DNA from: Bradyrhizobium betae
GTDB lineage: Bacteria; Pseudomonadota; Alphaproteobacteria; Rhizobiales; Xanthobacteraceae
Direction of reading: 5' to 3'
NCBI RefSeq assembly: GCF_004123905.1
Contig: NZ_MZXW01000015.1
Span: 62,001 to 126,000 of the forward strand
Length of the DNA: 64,000 bases
Shown here: positions 42,702 through 51,297 of the stretch, piece after piece
Numbering within the stretch: position 1 is the first letter of the stretch
How the letters are laid out: each line of letters begins with the position of its first letter
The notes under the pieces: generated by a model
What the model was told of the DNA's origin: nothing
Database searches by the model: none
What the model saw: only the letters and a program-made list of their open reading frames with translations
Translations under genes and position numbers: made by a program

Positions 42702-44279
42702 CTAATTCACCCGCCGGTCCTTCCCCGCCCAATACGGCTCCCTCAACTGCCGCCGCAAGATCTTGCCGCTCGGGTTCCTCGGCAGCGCCGGCAGAAACTC
42801 CACGCTCTTCGGCGTCTTGAAGCCGGCGATGCGCTCCCGGGTGAAGTTGATGATGTCGGTGGCGGTGGCCTGCTTGCCGGGCTTCATCACCACGACGGCC
42901 TTCACCGCCTCGCCCCATTTGTCGTCGGGGATGCCGATCACGGCGGCTTCCGCGACGTCAGGATGATCGCACAGCGCGCTCTCCACCTCGGCGGGATAGA
43001 TGTTCTCGCCGCCGGAGATGATCATGTCCTTGATGCGGTCGTGGATGTAGAGATAGCCGTCCTCGTCCATGTAGCCGGCGTCACCCGTGCGCAGCCAGCC
43101 GTCGCCGCGCAGCGTCGAGGCGGTGGCCTCCGGCAAATTCCAGTAACCGGCCATGTTGGAGCCCGAGCGCGTCGCGATCTCGCCGACCTCGCGCGGCGGC
43201 AGCGGCTTGCCCTCCGCATCCAAAATCGAAATCTCGACGCCCGGCAGCGCCTTACCGGCCGAGCGCATCCGCTCGAGGCCCTCGACATGGTCCTCCGGCG
43301 GCAGCGCGACGATGGTGCCCGTCGTCTCGGTCATGCCGTACATCTGCACGAAGCCGCACTTGAACACCTCGATGCATTCCTTCAGGAGCGCTGCAGGTAT
43401 CGGCGAGGCGCCATACAGCATGTATTTCAATCGTGAAAAGTCGACCGTCTTTGCACGCGGCTGCCGCACCACGAACTGCATCGCCGCCGGCACCATGAAC
43501 AGTTTTGTGATCCCGGACTGCTCGAAGAAATCCAGCACCTTGGTCGGATCGAACTCGCGCGCGATCACGCCGCGGGCGCCGTGATAGAGTCCCATGACAC
43601 CCCAGCCGGAGCCGCCGATATGGAAGATCGGCATCGCCACCAGCGACACGTCGTCGGTGGACCACCGGTTCCACTCCGGCTTGTCTTCGGCATTGCCGGT
43701 CTGCACCAGGTTGAGAAAGTTCGCATGCGACAGCATCGCGCCCTTCGGCTTGCCTGTGGTGCCCGACGTGTAGAGCTGGATCGCGATATCCCCCGTGTCG
43801 ATCGTAACCCTGGGATCATCGCCGCTCTGCGCATCGCGCCATGCGGCAAAATCCTGCCATTCCGGCGCGCCGCCCTCGGTGGTGATGACAGTGCGCACGC
43901 TTGGCAACTGATCCCTGATCTGGCGAACCTGCGTGATGAACTCCGGCCCTGCGAACAGCGCCGGCGCCTTGCAATCGGCGACGATGAAGGCGACCTCGGG
44001 CCCAGCGAGCCGCCAGTTCACGGGCGCCATCACCACGCCAGCCTTCATCGCGCCCATCAGCAGTTCGAAATAGAAATCGCTGTTCTTGCCGAGATAGGCG
44101 ATGCGGTCGCCCTTCTTCACGCCCATCGCGATGAGCGCGTTGGCGACCTTGTTGGTCCTAGCGTCGAATTCGGCAAAGCTGGTGACGCGACCCTCGAACT
44201 CAAAGGCAATGGCGTTGCCGCGGCTTTTCGCGCGCTCGCGCACCATGTCGGCAAGATTCGCCAATGGCTGTGTGGACAT
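42702..44279 (-). CDS. AMP-forming fatty-acyl-CoA ligase
   Basis: A 525-residue ANL-superfamily enzyme. P-loop IQLYTSGTTGKPKGAMLSH near residue 170, A5 MYGMTETTGTIVALPP, A7 GWLRTGDAGYMDEDGYLYIH, A8 hinge RIKDMIISGGENIYPAEVE, and the adenylation lysine in LPRNPSGKILRRQLREPYW at the C-terminus. It activates a carboxylic acid to acyl-AMP and acyl-CoA. The start at 44279 was chosen because the upstream frame is short and unconserved. It follows the DECR-like SDR by 77 nt and may share its transcript. Substrate not determinable. Confidence 0.9.
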   Translation of the reverse strand: MSTQPLANLADMVRERAKSRGNAIAFEFEGRVTSFAEFDARTNKVANALIAMGVKKGDRIAYLGKNSDFYFELLMGAMKAGVVMAPVNWRLAGPEVAFIVADCKAPALFAGPEFITQVRQIRDQLPSVRTVITTEGGAPEWQDFAAWRDAQSGDDPRVTIDTGDIAIQLYTSGTTGKPKGAMLSHANFLNLVQTGNAEDKPEWNRWSTDDVSLVAMPIFHIGGSGWGVMGLYHGARGVIAREFDPTKVLDFFEQSGITKLFMVPAAMQFVVRQPRAKTVDFSRLKYMLYGASPIPAALLKECIEVFKCGFVQMYGMTETTGTIVALPPEDHVEGLERMRSAGKALPGVEISILDAEGKPLPPREVGEIATRSGSNMAGYWNLPEATASTLRGDGWLRTGDAGYMDEDGYLYIHDRIKDMIISGGENIYPAEVESALCDHPDVAEAAVIGIPDDKWGEAVKAVVVMKPGKQATATDIINFTRERIAGFKTPKSVEFLPALPRNPSGKILRRQLREPYWAGKDRRVN

Positions 44280-44356
44280 GTCTCTCCCGTAGCGCTTTGT
44301 TTTTATGCCGCGGAGTTTGGCGTCATCCGCGGGCAAAGACAATACGGGAGAGTGAG

Positions 44357-45229
44357 CTAACCCCGCTTCGCCCGATCCTTCTCGTTCTGCGCCATGATGC
44401 TCTCGCGCGCGGTCTTCCAGTCGTCGTCGCTCCAGTCGCGCAGCTGGTAGAAATTGCCGCCCATCGCGAGCGCCTGGGCGCCGTCCATGGCGATGGTCTC
44501 GCCGGTGATCCAGTCGCAGCCGCCTGAAATCAAAAACACCGCGACGTTCTGCAATTCCTCCATGGTGCCGACGCGGCCCATCGGGTTCATCGCCTTGGTG
44601 CGCGCGCCGGCCTCATCACCCGGCTTGATGCGCTTGCTCATGCCTTCGGTCGGGATCTCGCCCGGCGCGATGGTGTTGAGGCGGATGCCGTAGCGGCCCC
44701 ATTCCGCAGCGAGCGACATCGTCATCGCGTGGATCGCCGACTTGCTCATCGCCGACGGCACCACGTAAGGCGAGCCGTTGCGCACCCAGGTCGTGGTGAT
44801 CGACACGACGTTGCCGGGCTGCTTCAAAGCGATCCAGCGTTTGCCGACCGCCTGCGTCACGTAGAACGTGCCGTGCATGACGATGTTGGCGACCGCATCG
44901 AAGCCGCGTGGCGAGAGCTCCTCGCTGCGCGAGATGAAATTGCCGGCGGCGTTGTTGATGAGATCGGTCAGGGGCGCATCGCGGAAGATGGTCTCGATCA
45001 TCTCCTCGACCGCGAGCGCATTGCGGATGTCGACGCCGTGGCTGGTGACGCGGCCGCCATATTGATCCATCAGCTCGGTCGCGGTCTCGTCGCAGACGAT
45101 CTTGCGCCGGCCGCAGATGTGCACCTCGGCACCGAGCTGGAGGAAGCGCGCCGCCATCGACTTGCCGAGCCCGGTGCCGCCACCGGTGACGAGAATGCGG
45201 CGTCCAGCCAAAAGATTTTCCTTGAACAT
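44357..45229 (-). CDS. 2,4-dienoyl-CoA reductase-like SDR
   Basis: A 290-residue SDR resembling peroxisomal 2,4-dienoyl-CoA reductase. Cofactor motif LVTGGGTGLGKSMAARF; INNAAGNFISRSEELSPRGF with HGTFYVTQAVGKRW; the usual Tyr is absent and the motif reads VVPSAMSKSAIHAMTMSLAA with the lysine kept, as in the DECR branch. C-terminus WITGETIAMDGAQALAMGG. It probably uses NADPH to reduce a dienoyl-CoA in degradation of unsaturated acids. First gene of a pair with the acyl-CoA ligase; a candidate operator lies just upstream. Confidence 0.87.
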   Translation of the reverse strand: MFKENLLAGRRILVTGGGTGLGKSMAARFLQLGAEVHICGRRKIVCDETATELMDQYGGRVTSHGVDIRNALAVEEMIETIFRDAPLTDLINNAAGNFISRSEELSPRGFDAVANIVMHGTFYVTQAVGKRWIALKQPGNVVSITTTWVRNGSPYVVPSAMSKSAIHAMTMSLAAEWGRYGIRLNTIAPGEIPTEGMSKRIKPGDEAGARTKAMNPMGRVGTMEELQNVAVFLISGGCDWITGETIAMDGAQALAMGGNFYQLRDWSDDDWKTARESIMAQNEKDRAKRG

Positions 45230-45260
45230 GGCTGTTTCTCCCGTACGGATTGTCAGTTAA

Positions 45261-45276
45261 TTGGTCGATTGACTAA
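45261..45276. promoter_or_regulatory. Near-perfect 16-bp palindrome TTGGTCGATTGACTAA, possible TetR-type operator
   Basis: Of the form TTRGTCRATYGACYAA, with two mismatched pairs (both G/A alternatives). It lies 31 nt upstream of the DECR-like SDR and 69 nt upstream of the crotonase, in a 116-nt divergent promoter. Acyl-CoA-responsive TetR repressors often bind AT-flanked sites of about this size. No TetR gene is in the window. Confidence 0.5.
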
Positions 45277-45345
45277 ATCCGGCCGCCGGCTTTCTGTAAA
45301 GCGGCACCGAACAAGAACAGGCAAGAACTAGGGGAGAATTCATCC

Positions 45346-46155
45346 ATGGAAGAGCGCGTCTCGATCTCGATCTCGGAAGGCGTCGCCGACGTGCGGCTGG
45401 TGCGCGCGGACAAGATGAATGCGCTCGATCAGGCGATGTTCGATGCCCTTGTCGCGGCAACCAAGCGGCTTTCGCAGGACAAAAGCGTGCGCGTTGTTGT
45501 CCTTTCCGGCGAGGGCCGCGCCTTCTGTGCCGGTCTCGACATGGGGCGTTTTGCCGCCATGAAGGAGAAGGGCGGCAACGGAATTCCGGGTGGCGAAAAT
45601 CGCGACCTTACCGCGCGCACCCACGGCCAGGCGAACTTTGCGCAACAGGCGGTGTGGGGATGGCGGCAGCTTCCGGTGCCTGTCATCGCGGCCGTGCATG
45701 GCGTCGCCTTCGGCGGCGGCTTTCAGCTGGCCCTTGGTGCGGACATGCGCTTCCTCGCACCCGACGCGCGGATGTCGGTGATGGAGATCAAATGGGGCCT
45801 CGTCCCCGACATGGCGGGCACGCCGATTCTGGCCTCGCTGGTCCGCGACGATATCTTGCGCGATCTTACCTACACGGGTCGCATCTTCTCGGCACAGGAG
45901 GCGATGGCTTACGGCCTCGCCACCCGCATCTGCGATGATCCGCGCGCAGCTGCCCTCGAAGTCGCGCGCGAGATCGCCGGCAAGAGCCCCGATGCGATCC
46001 GCGCCGCCAAGCGCCTGCTGAACAATCTCTCGGTCGATCCGGGTCCCGCGCTACTGGCGGAGTCGGTCGAGCAGCAGAAGCTGATCGGCAGTGCGAACCA
46101 GACCGAGGCGGTGCGCGCCAATCTCGAGAAGCGCGCGGCGAAGTACGTGGATTAA
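45346..46155 (+). CDS. Enoyl-CoA hydratase/isomerase (crotonase family)
   Basis: A 269-residue crotonase. Oxyanion-hole segment AFCAGLDMGRFA near residue 59. The first catalytic glutamate position is Gln127 (AFGGGFQLALGADMRF); the second, Glu147, is kept (MSVMEIKWGLVPD), and Asp155 follows. The mixed active site suggests isomerase or hydrolase rather than simple hydratase activity. AGGGGAG lies 10 nt upstream of the ATG. The acyl-CoA ligase follows after a repeat on the same strand. Confidence 0.86.
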   Translation: MEERVSISISEGVADVRLVRADKMNALDQAMFDALVAATKRLSQDKSVRVVVLSGEGRAFCAGLDMGRFAAMKEKGGNGIPGGENRDLTARTHGQANFAQQAVWGWRQLPVPVIAAVHGVAFGGGFQLALGADMRFLAPDARMSVMEIKWGLVPDMAGTPILASLVRDDILRDLTYTGRIFSAQEAMAYGLATRICDDPRAAALEVAREIAGKSPDAIRAAKRLLNNLSVDPGPALLAESVEQQKLIGSANQTEAVRANLEKRAAKYVD

Positions 46156-46164
46156 CGAGTTCTC

Positions 46165-46280
46165 CGTCATGGCCGGGCAAAAGCGCGAAGCGCGTCTTCG
46201 CGCTAGATGTCCCGGCCATCCACGTTCTTGGCAGCGACGAAGCAAGAACGTGGATCACCGGGACAAGCCCGGTGATGACG
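46165..46280. repeat. Palindromic repeat (CGTCATGGCCGGGC ... GTGATGACG)
   Basis: CGTCATGGCCGGGCAAAAGC and GCGCGAAGCGCGTCTTCGCG, then GATGTCCCGGCCAT, CCACGTTCTTGGC / GCAAGAACGTGG and CACCGGGACAAGCCCGGTG with ATGACG. Sits between the crotonase and the ligase on the same strand. Confidence 0.75.
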
Positions 46281-46320
46281 ACCAATTGGCACCGTCGCTG
46301 AACAACGAAGAAAAACAAGA

Positions 46321-47865
46321 ATGAGCGAAACGTCAAAGTTCCTCGGCATCGTCTCCGGCGAGCGCCGCCGTACCCATCCTGAAGTCGCCGCCCGCGCCGA
46401 CCGCATCGCGAGCGGCCTCGCCAGGATCGGCGTCAAGCAGGGCGATTGCGTCTGCATGCTCATGCGCAACGACATTGCGTTCCTGGAGGCTGCCTACGCC
46501 GCAATGCGGCTGGGTGCTTATGGCGTGCCGATCAACTGGCACTTCAAGCCGGAGGAGATCAACTACATCCTCAATGACACCGGCACCTCCGTGCTGATAG
46601 GGCACGCCGACATGCTGCACGCCTTGCGCGATGCGATTCCCGCTGATGTCACCGTGCTCAGCGTGCCGACGCCGCCGGAAATCCTGTCCAACTACAAGAT
46701 CGATCCCGATCACCTGACAACGCCGGGCTTCGCGATCGATTTCGAATCCTGGCTCGCGCAGCACCAGCCCTATGACGGTCCGGTCGTGCCGCAGCCCATG
46801 AACATGATCTACACCTCGGGTACGACGGGTCATCCCAAAGGCGTGCGCCGCGATGCGCCGACGCCGGATCAGCAGGCCGCCGGCGAGCGCATGCGCGCGA
46901 TGATCTATGGGCTCAAGCCCGGCGCCCGCGCGATCCTGCCGGGCCCGCTCTATCACTCCGCGCCGAACTCGTTCGGCATTCGCGCCGGAAAACTCGGCGG
47001 CGCGCTGGTGCTGATGCCGCGCTTCGAGGCCGAGGAATTTCTGGAGCTGATCGAGCGGTACAAGATCGACACCATCTTCATGGTGCCGACCATGTTCATC
47101 CGCCTGATGAAGCTGCCGGAGGCGGTGCGCAAGCAGTACGACGTCTCCTCGCTCCGCCACATCATCCATGCCGCTGCGCCATGCCCGGCCGACGTCAAGC
47201 GCGGCATGATCGAATGGTGGGGGCCGGTGATCTACGAGTTCTACGGCTCGACCGAATCCAGTGCCGTCACGTTTGCGACCTCCGAGGACGCGCTGAAGAA
47301 GCCCGGCACCGTCGGCAAGATTTCGCCCGGCGCCGAGCTGCGCTTCATCGGCGACGACGGCCGTGTGCTTGATGTCGGTGAGATCGGCGAGATCTATTCC
47401 CGCATGGCCGGGATGGCCGACTTCACCTACCACAACAAGCCGGAGAAGCGCGCCGAGATCGACCGCGACGGTTTTATCACCTCGGGCGATGTCGGTTACA
47501 TCGATGAAGACGGCTATGTCTTCATCTGCGACCGCAAGCGCGACATGGTGATCTCAGGTGGGGTCAACATCTATCCGGCGGAGATCGAGTCGGTGCTCCA
47601 TGCCGTGCCCGGCGTGCATGATTGCGCGGTGTTTGGCATCCCCGATGCCGAATTCGGCGAGGCGCTGATGGCGATGGTGGAGCCGCAGCCGGGCGTCACG
47701 CTCGACGCCGCCGACGTCCGTGCGCGGCTGAAGACCTCGCTCGCGGACTACAAGGTGCCGAAGCACATCGAAATCCGCAGCGGGCTGCCGCGCGAAGACT
47801 CGGGGAAAATCTTCAAACGCCGCCTGCGTGATCCCTATTGGGAGCAGGCCGGTCGCAAAATCTGA
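46321..47865 (+). CDS. AMP-forming acyl-CoA synthetase
   Basis: A 514-residue ANL enzyme. P-loop MIYTSGTTGHPKGVRRDAPT near residue 165, A5 FYGSTESSAVTFATS, A7 DGFITSGDVGYIDEDGYVFI, hinge RKRDMVISGGVNIYPAEIES and the C-terminal lysine in LPREDSGKIFKRRLRDPYW. The N-terminus lacks a long leader and starts near the ADRIASGLARIGVKQGDCV segment, so this is a short-form ligase. It probably shares a transcript with the crotonase. Substrate not determinable; the divergent DECR-ligase pair suggests a related pathway. Confidence 0.88.
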   Translation: MSETSKFLGIVSGERRRTHPEVAARADRIASGLARIGVKQGDCVCMLMRNDIAFLEAAYAAMRLGAYGVPINWHFKPEEINYILNDTGTSVLIGHADMLHALRDAIPADVTVLSVPTPPEILSNYKIDPDHLTTPGFAIDFESWLAQHQPYDGPVVPQPMNMIYTSGTTGHPKGVRRDAPTPDQQAAGERMRAMIYGLKPGARAILPGPLYHSAPNSFGIRAGKLGGALVLMPRFEAEEFLELIERYKIDTIFMVPTMFIRLMKLPEAVRKQYDVSSLRHIIHAAAPCPADVKRGMIEWWGPVIYEFYGSTESSAVTFATSEDALKKPGTVGKISPGAELRFIGDDGRVLDVGEIGEIYSRMAGMADFTYHNKPEKRAEIDRDGFITSGDVGYIDEDGYVFICDRKRDMVISGGVNIYPAEIESVLHAVPGVHDCAVFGIPDAEFGEALMAMVEPQPGVTLDAADVRARLKTSLADYKVPKHIEIRSGLPREDSGKIFKRRLRDPYWEQAGRKI

Positions 47866-47870
47866 CAGTT

Positions 47871-47958
47871 CGTAGCCCGGATTGCGCTGTAGCGAAATCC
47901 GGGGCCGCTCTGGCTCGTGGCACGACCCCGGATTACGCTTCGCTCCTTCCGGGCTACG
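47871..47958. repeat. Type G palindromic repeat
   Basis: CGTAGCCCGGATTGCGCTG and GCGAAATCCGGGG at the left; CCCCGGATTACGCTTCGC and TCCTTCCGGGCTACG at the right. Between the convergent acyl-CoA synthetase and glgX. Confidence 0.85.
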
Positions 47959-47970
47959 CAGGCGGCGCGC

Positions 47971-50088
47971 CTAGACCAGCTCTCCGCCAACGAACAGCAG
48001 GAACGATCGTCCCGGCACCTTGTAGATGCTGTCAAATTCAAACCGTGCCCCGGACCCGCCGTCCCCGACATTGGTGTCGAGCAGCAGCGACCAGCACGGC
48101 CCTGCCGAAGTGTGCGGCAGCTTGAAGTCGACCTCGCCCCCAAAACTGTTGAGGATGATCAGCACGCTGTCGTCCTCGCCATGGCGCGGGATCGCGGTTT
48201 TGCGCGCGCGGCCATCGAGGACGACGCCAAAACATTTCAGCCAGCCGCTTTCCCAGTCGCCGTTCGACATCTCGCTGCCATTGGCGTTGACCCAGACGAC
48301 GTCGCGGATGTCGAGCTGCGTGTCGTGTGCGCCGGTGAGGAAGCGGCTGCGGCGCAGGATCGGATAGTCGCGCCGGAGCTGGATCACGCGCTTGGTGAAC
48401 GCCAGCAGCTTTTGCGAATCCTCGCCCATATTCCAGTCGAACCAGGAGATGTCGCTGTCCTGGCAATAGGCGTTGTTGTTGCCCTGCTGGGTGCGGCCGA
48501 ACTCGTCGCCGCCGAGCAGCATCGGCGTGCCCTGCGAGAGCAGCAGGGTCGCCAGCATGTTGCGCTTCTGCCGCTCGCGCAACGCGAGGACGTCCTTGTC
48601 CTCGGTCGGGCCCTCGGCGCCGCAATTCCAGGAGCGGTTGCTGGAGCTGCCGTCGCGGTTGCCTTCGCCATTGGCCTCGTTGTGCTTGTCGTTGTAGCTC
48701 GCCCAGTCGTTCAGCGTGAAACCGTCATGGGCGGTGATGAAGTTGACGCTGGCCCATGAGCGGCGGCCGCCCCAGCGGCCGAAGATATCGCCCGAGCCGA
48801 GCAGCCGTGTTGCAAGCGCGGACGGCGGTGCCTCGCCGCGCCAATAGTCGCGCACGGTGTCGCGATATTTGTCATTCCATTCCGCCCAGCCGGGCGGGAA
48901 GCCGCCGACCTGATAGCCGCCGGGGCCGCAATCCCAGGGTTCGGCGATCAGTTTGATGGTCGACAGCAGCGGATCCTGGTCCATCGCCTTCAAAAATCCG
49001 CTCTGCTCGTCGAAGCCGTAGACCTCGCGCGCGAGAATGGTGCCGAGATCGAAGCGGAAGCCGTCGATATGCATGTCGTCGGCCCAGTAACGCAAGGAAT
49101 CCATCACCATCTGGATCACGCGCGGATGCGACAGGTTCACCGTGTTTCCGGTGCCGGTGTCGTTGATGTAATAACGCCGCCGGTCCGGCAGCAGGCGATA
49201 GTAGCTGGCATTGTCGATGCCCTTGAAGGACAGCGTCGGTCCGAGATGGTTGCCTTCGGCAGTGTGATTGTAGACGACATCGAGGATCACCTCGATGCCG
49301 GCGCCGTGCACCTTTGAGACCATTTCCTTGAACTCGCGCAGGCTGTTCGGCACGTCCGAGGCGTAACGCGGGTCCGGCGCGAAGAAGCCGATGGTGTTGT
49401 AGCCCCAATAGTTGACGAGGTTCTTCCGGAGAAGATTGTCGTCGTTGACGAATGAGTGGATCGGAAGCAACTCGACCGAGGTCACGCCGAGCGATGTCAG
49501 ATAGTCGATCAGCTTCGGGGTGGCGAAGCCGGCATAGGTGCCGCGCAGGTTCTCGGGCACATCGGGATGCTTCTTCGTAAACCCCTTCACATGGGTTTCG
49601 TAGATGATGGTCTCGTCCCAGTGAACATCGTCGCGCGCGATCTCTTCGTGCCAGTCGAAGTCGGGGTCGACGACGACGCATCTGGGCACGAAAGGCGCGC
49701 TGTCGCGGTCGTCGAAGGTGAGGTCGTCGCCCGTCTCCATCTTGTAGCCGAACACGACCGGATTCCATGTCAGGGCCCCGGCATGGGCACGGGCATAGGG
49801 ATCAAGCAGAAGCTTGTTGGGATTGAACCTGTGACCGGCGTCGGGATTGTAGGGACCGTAGACACGGTACCCGTAGAAGGTGCCGGGTCGGACGCCGGAG
49901 ATGTAGCCGTGGAAGACCTCGTTGGTATATTCCGGCAGCTCGAAGCGATGGGTCTCGCGGTCGCCGTCGAACAGGCAGACTTCCACCTTGGTGGCATTGG
50001 CTGAAAAGACCGCGAAGTTCGTGCCCTTGCCGCTCCAATGGGCACCCAGCGGATAGGGCAAGCCTTCCTCGATGATGAAATCGGACAT
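47971..50088 (-). CDS. glgX: Glycogen debranching enzyme GlgX (isoamylase-type, GH13)
   Basis: A 705-residue protein. N-terminal CBM48-like domain: LGAHWSGKGTNFAVFSANAT at about 15-34. GH13 catalytic residues are visible: Asp nucleophile in DGFRFDLGTILARE, Glu acid/base in LIAEPWDCGPGGYQ, and His-Asp in FITAHDGFTLNDWASYNDKH. GlgX removes limit-dextrin branches from phosphorylase-treated glycogen. The start at 50088 fits the standard MSDF-type N-terminus and follows a G-rich ribosome binding site. No other glg or tre gene is in the window, so glgX is separated from its usual partners. Confidence 0.93.
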   Translation of the reverse strand: MSDFIIEEGLPYPLGAHWSGKGTNFAVFSANATKVEVCLFDGDRETHRFELPEYTNEVFHGYISGVRPGTFYGYRVYGPYNPDAGHRFNPNKLLLDPYARAHAGALTWNPVVFGYKMETGDDLTFDDRDSAPFVPRCVVVDPDFDWHEEIARDDVHWDETIIYETHVKGFTKKHPDVPENLRGTYAGFATPKLIDYLTSLGVTSVELLPIHSFVNDDNLLRKNLVNYWGYNTIGFFAPDPRYASDVPNSLREFKEMVSKVHGAGIEVILDVVYNHTAEGNHLGPTLSFKGIDNASYYRLLPDRRRYYINDTGTGNTVNLSHPRVIQMVMDSLRYWADDMHIDGFRFDLGTILAREVYGFDEQSGFLKAMDQDPLLSTIKLIAEPWDCGPGGYQVGGFPPGWAEWNDKYRDTVRDYWRGEAPPSALATRLLGSGDIFGRWGGRRSWASVNFITAHDGFTLNDWASYNDKHNEANGEGNRDGSSSNRSWNCGAEGPTEDKDVLALRERQKRNMLATLLLSQGTPMLLGGDEFGRTQQGNNNAYCQDSDISWFDWNMGEDSQKLLAFTKRVIQLRRDYPILRRSRFLTGAHDTQLDIRDVVWVNANGSEMSNGDWESGWLKCFGVVLDGRARKTAIPRHGEDDSVLIILNSFGGEVDFKLPHTSAGPCWSLLLDTNVGDGGSGARFEFDSIYKVPGRSFLLFVGGELV

Positions 50089-50306
50089 GTGAACCCCCCA
50101 GGCCCCGATGGCCGCGACGGCAACGCCGTTGCGTCCTGAATGTTTCAAGAGCCGTGCCATTGTGGTCGTCGCGTGCGTCAATTCAATGAAGTGAGAGCGG
50201 GTGACGCCATTTGAGGCAGTCACATCCTGCCGCCGCCGATGGCCGTCTTCGCATCGACGATTTTCGCACCTATATAAGCGGGGTCATTGCCCCCTGGATA
50301 AAACCC

Positions 50307-50711
50307 ATGACCCCCGTTTCCATCCTGCTCAACCTGCTCTGGATTCTCATCGGCGGCGCCTGGATGGCGTTCGGCTGGCTGATCGCGGCGGTCATCATGG
50401 CCGTCACCATCATCGGCCTGCCCTGGGCGCGGGCGGCGTTCAACATCGCCGTCTACACGCTGCTGCCGTTCGGCTCGAAGGCGGTCAACCGCTACGACGT
50501 CACCGGCATGAGCGATATCGGCACCGGCCCGCTCGGGGTCATCGGCAACATCATCTGGTTCGTGCTCGCCGGCTGGTGGCTGGCGCTCGGCCACCTCGTG
50601 ACCGCGCTAGTCCTCGCGGTCACCATCATCGGCATCCCCTTCGCCTGGGCCCATCTGAAGCTCGCCGGCATCGCGCTCTGGCCGATCGGCAAGGTGATCG
50701 TGCCGGCTTGA
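50307..50711 (+). CDS. YccF domain inner-membrane protein
   Basis: A 134-residue membrane protein with two copies of the YccF repeat: VTIIGLPWARAAFNIAVYTL with PFGS, then VTIIGIPFAWAHLKLAGIAL with WPIGK. Hydrophobic segments at about 4-36 and 74-105 flank a short loop. Function in bacteria is unclear. Monocistronic, divergent from glgX. Confidence 0.87.
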   Translation: MTPVSILLNLLWILIGGAWMAFGWLIAAVIMAVTIIGLPWARAAFNIAVYTLLPFGSKAVNRYDVTGMSDIGTGPLGVIGNIIWFVLAGWWLALGHLVTALVLAVTIIGIPFAWAHLKLAGIALWPIGKVIVPA

Positions 50712-50770
50712 GGCGCGGATCCGTCAATGTCGGCCTTCTACGTGCTTAACGGCCTCGGAGGGAGAGAAGG

Positions 50771-51175
50771 ATGCTAGGGAAAGCGAAGGTGGCCTCCCGT
50801 CTTCCCGCCAAGGATTTGGAGCGGGCGCGGGCGTTCTATTCCGAGAAGCTCGGGCTCGACCCGGTCGAACAGCGCGAGGGTGGACTGCGCTACGTCTGCG
50901 CAAGTGGCGAGTTTGCCATTTTCATCTCGGCCGGCGTGCAATCCGGCACGCACACGCAGATGGGCTGGGAAGTCGAGGACATCGAGGCAACGGTGCGGGA
51001 GCTTCGCGCGCGCGGAGTCAAGTTCGAGGAATACGACCTGCCCGGCCTGAAGACCGTGAACGGGATCGCCGAGATAGCCGGGAACTACGCAAGCAAGGGC
51101 ATCGGTGAGAGAGGCGCATGGTTCCGCAACAGCGAAGGCAACCTTCTTGGAATCGGGCAGCCTATTCGAAGCTGA
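50771..51175 (+). CDS. VOC family protein
   Basis: A 134-residue single-domain vicinal-oxygen-chelate protein. ASRLPAKDLERARAFYSEKL at the N-terminus, VCASGEFAIFISAGVQSGTH in the first module, MGWEVEDIEATVRELRARGV in the second, and RNSEGNLLGIGQPI at the end. Metal ligands are not obvious. GGAGAGAAGG lies directly in front of the ATG, spacing short. Function not assignable. Confidence 0.83.
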   Translation: MLGKAKVASRLPAKDLERARAFYSEKLGLDPVEQREGGLRYVCASGEFAIFISAGVQSGTHTQMGWEVEDIEATVRELRARGVKFEEYDLPGLKTVNGIAEIAGNYASKGIGERGAWFRNSEGNLLGIGQPIRS

Positions 51176-51179
51176 TAGC

Positions 51180-51218
51180 TCGAAGGATGGGTTTCGTTTT
51201 CGCTCTACCCTTCTACGC
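51180..51218. repeat. Partial type H repeat
   Basis: TCGAAGGATGGGTTTCGTTT followed by TCGCTCTACCCTTCTACG: one half of the 40035-40122 element. Located just after the VOC gene. Confidence 0.6.
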
Positions 51219-51297
51219 CTTCGCACAATCCCTCGCGTTGCCCGACGGGCAAAACACGCCACATGAAGGTCAATCGACGGGCTTTAATAAATTCTGA

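Noticed and set aside
47971..50223. Longer glgX start at 50223
   Set aside because: GlgX proteins begin close to the MSDF-type sequence at 50088; the 45 extra codons have no family similarity.
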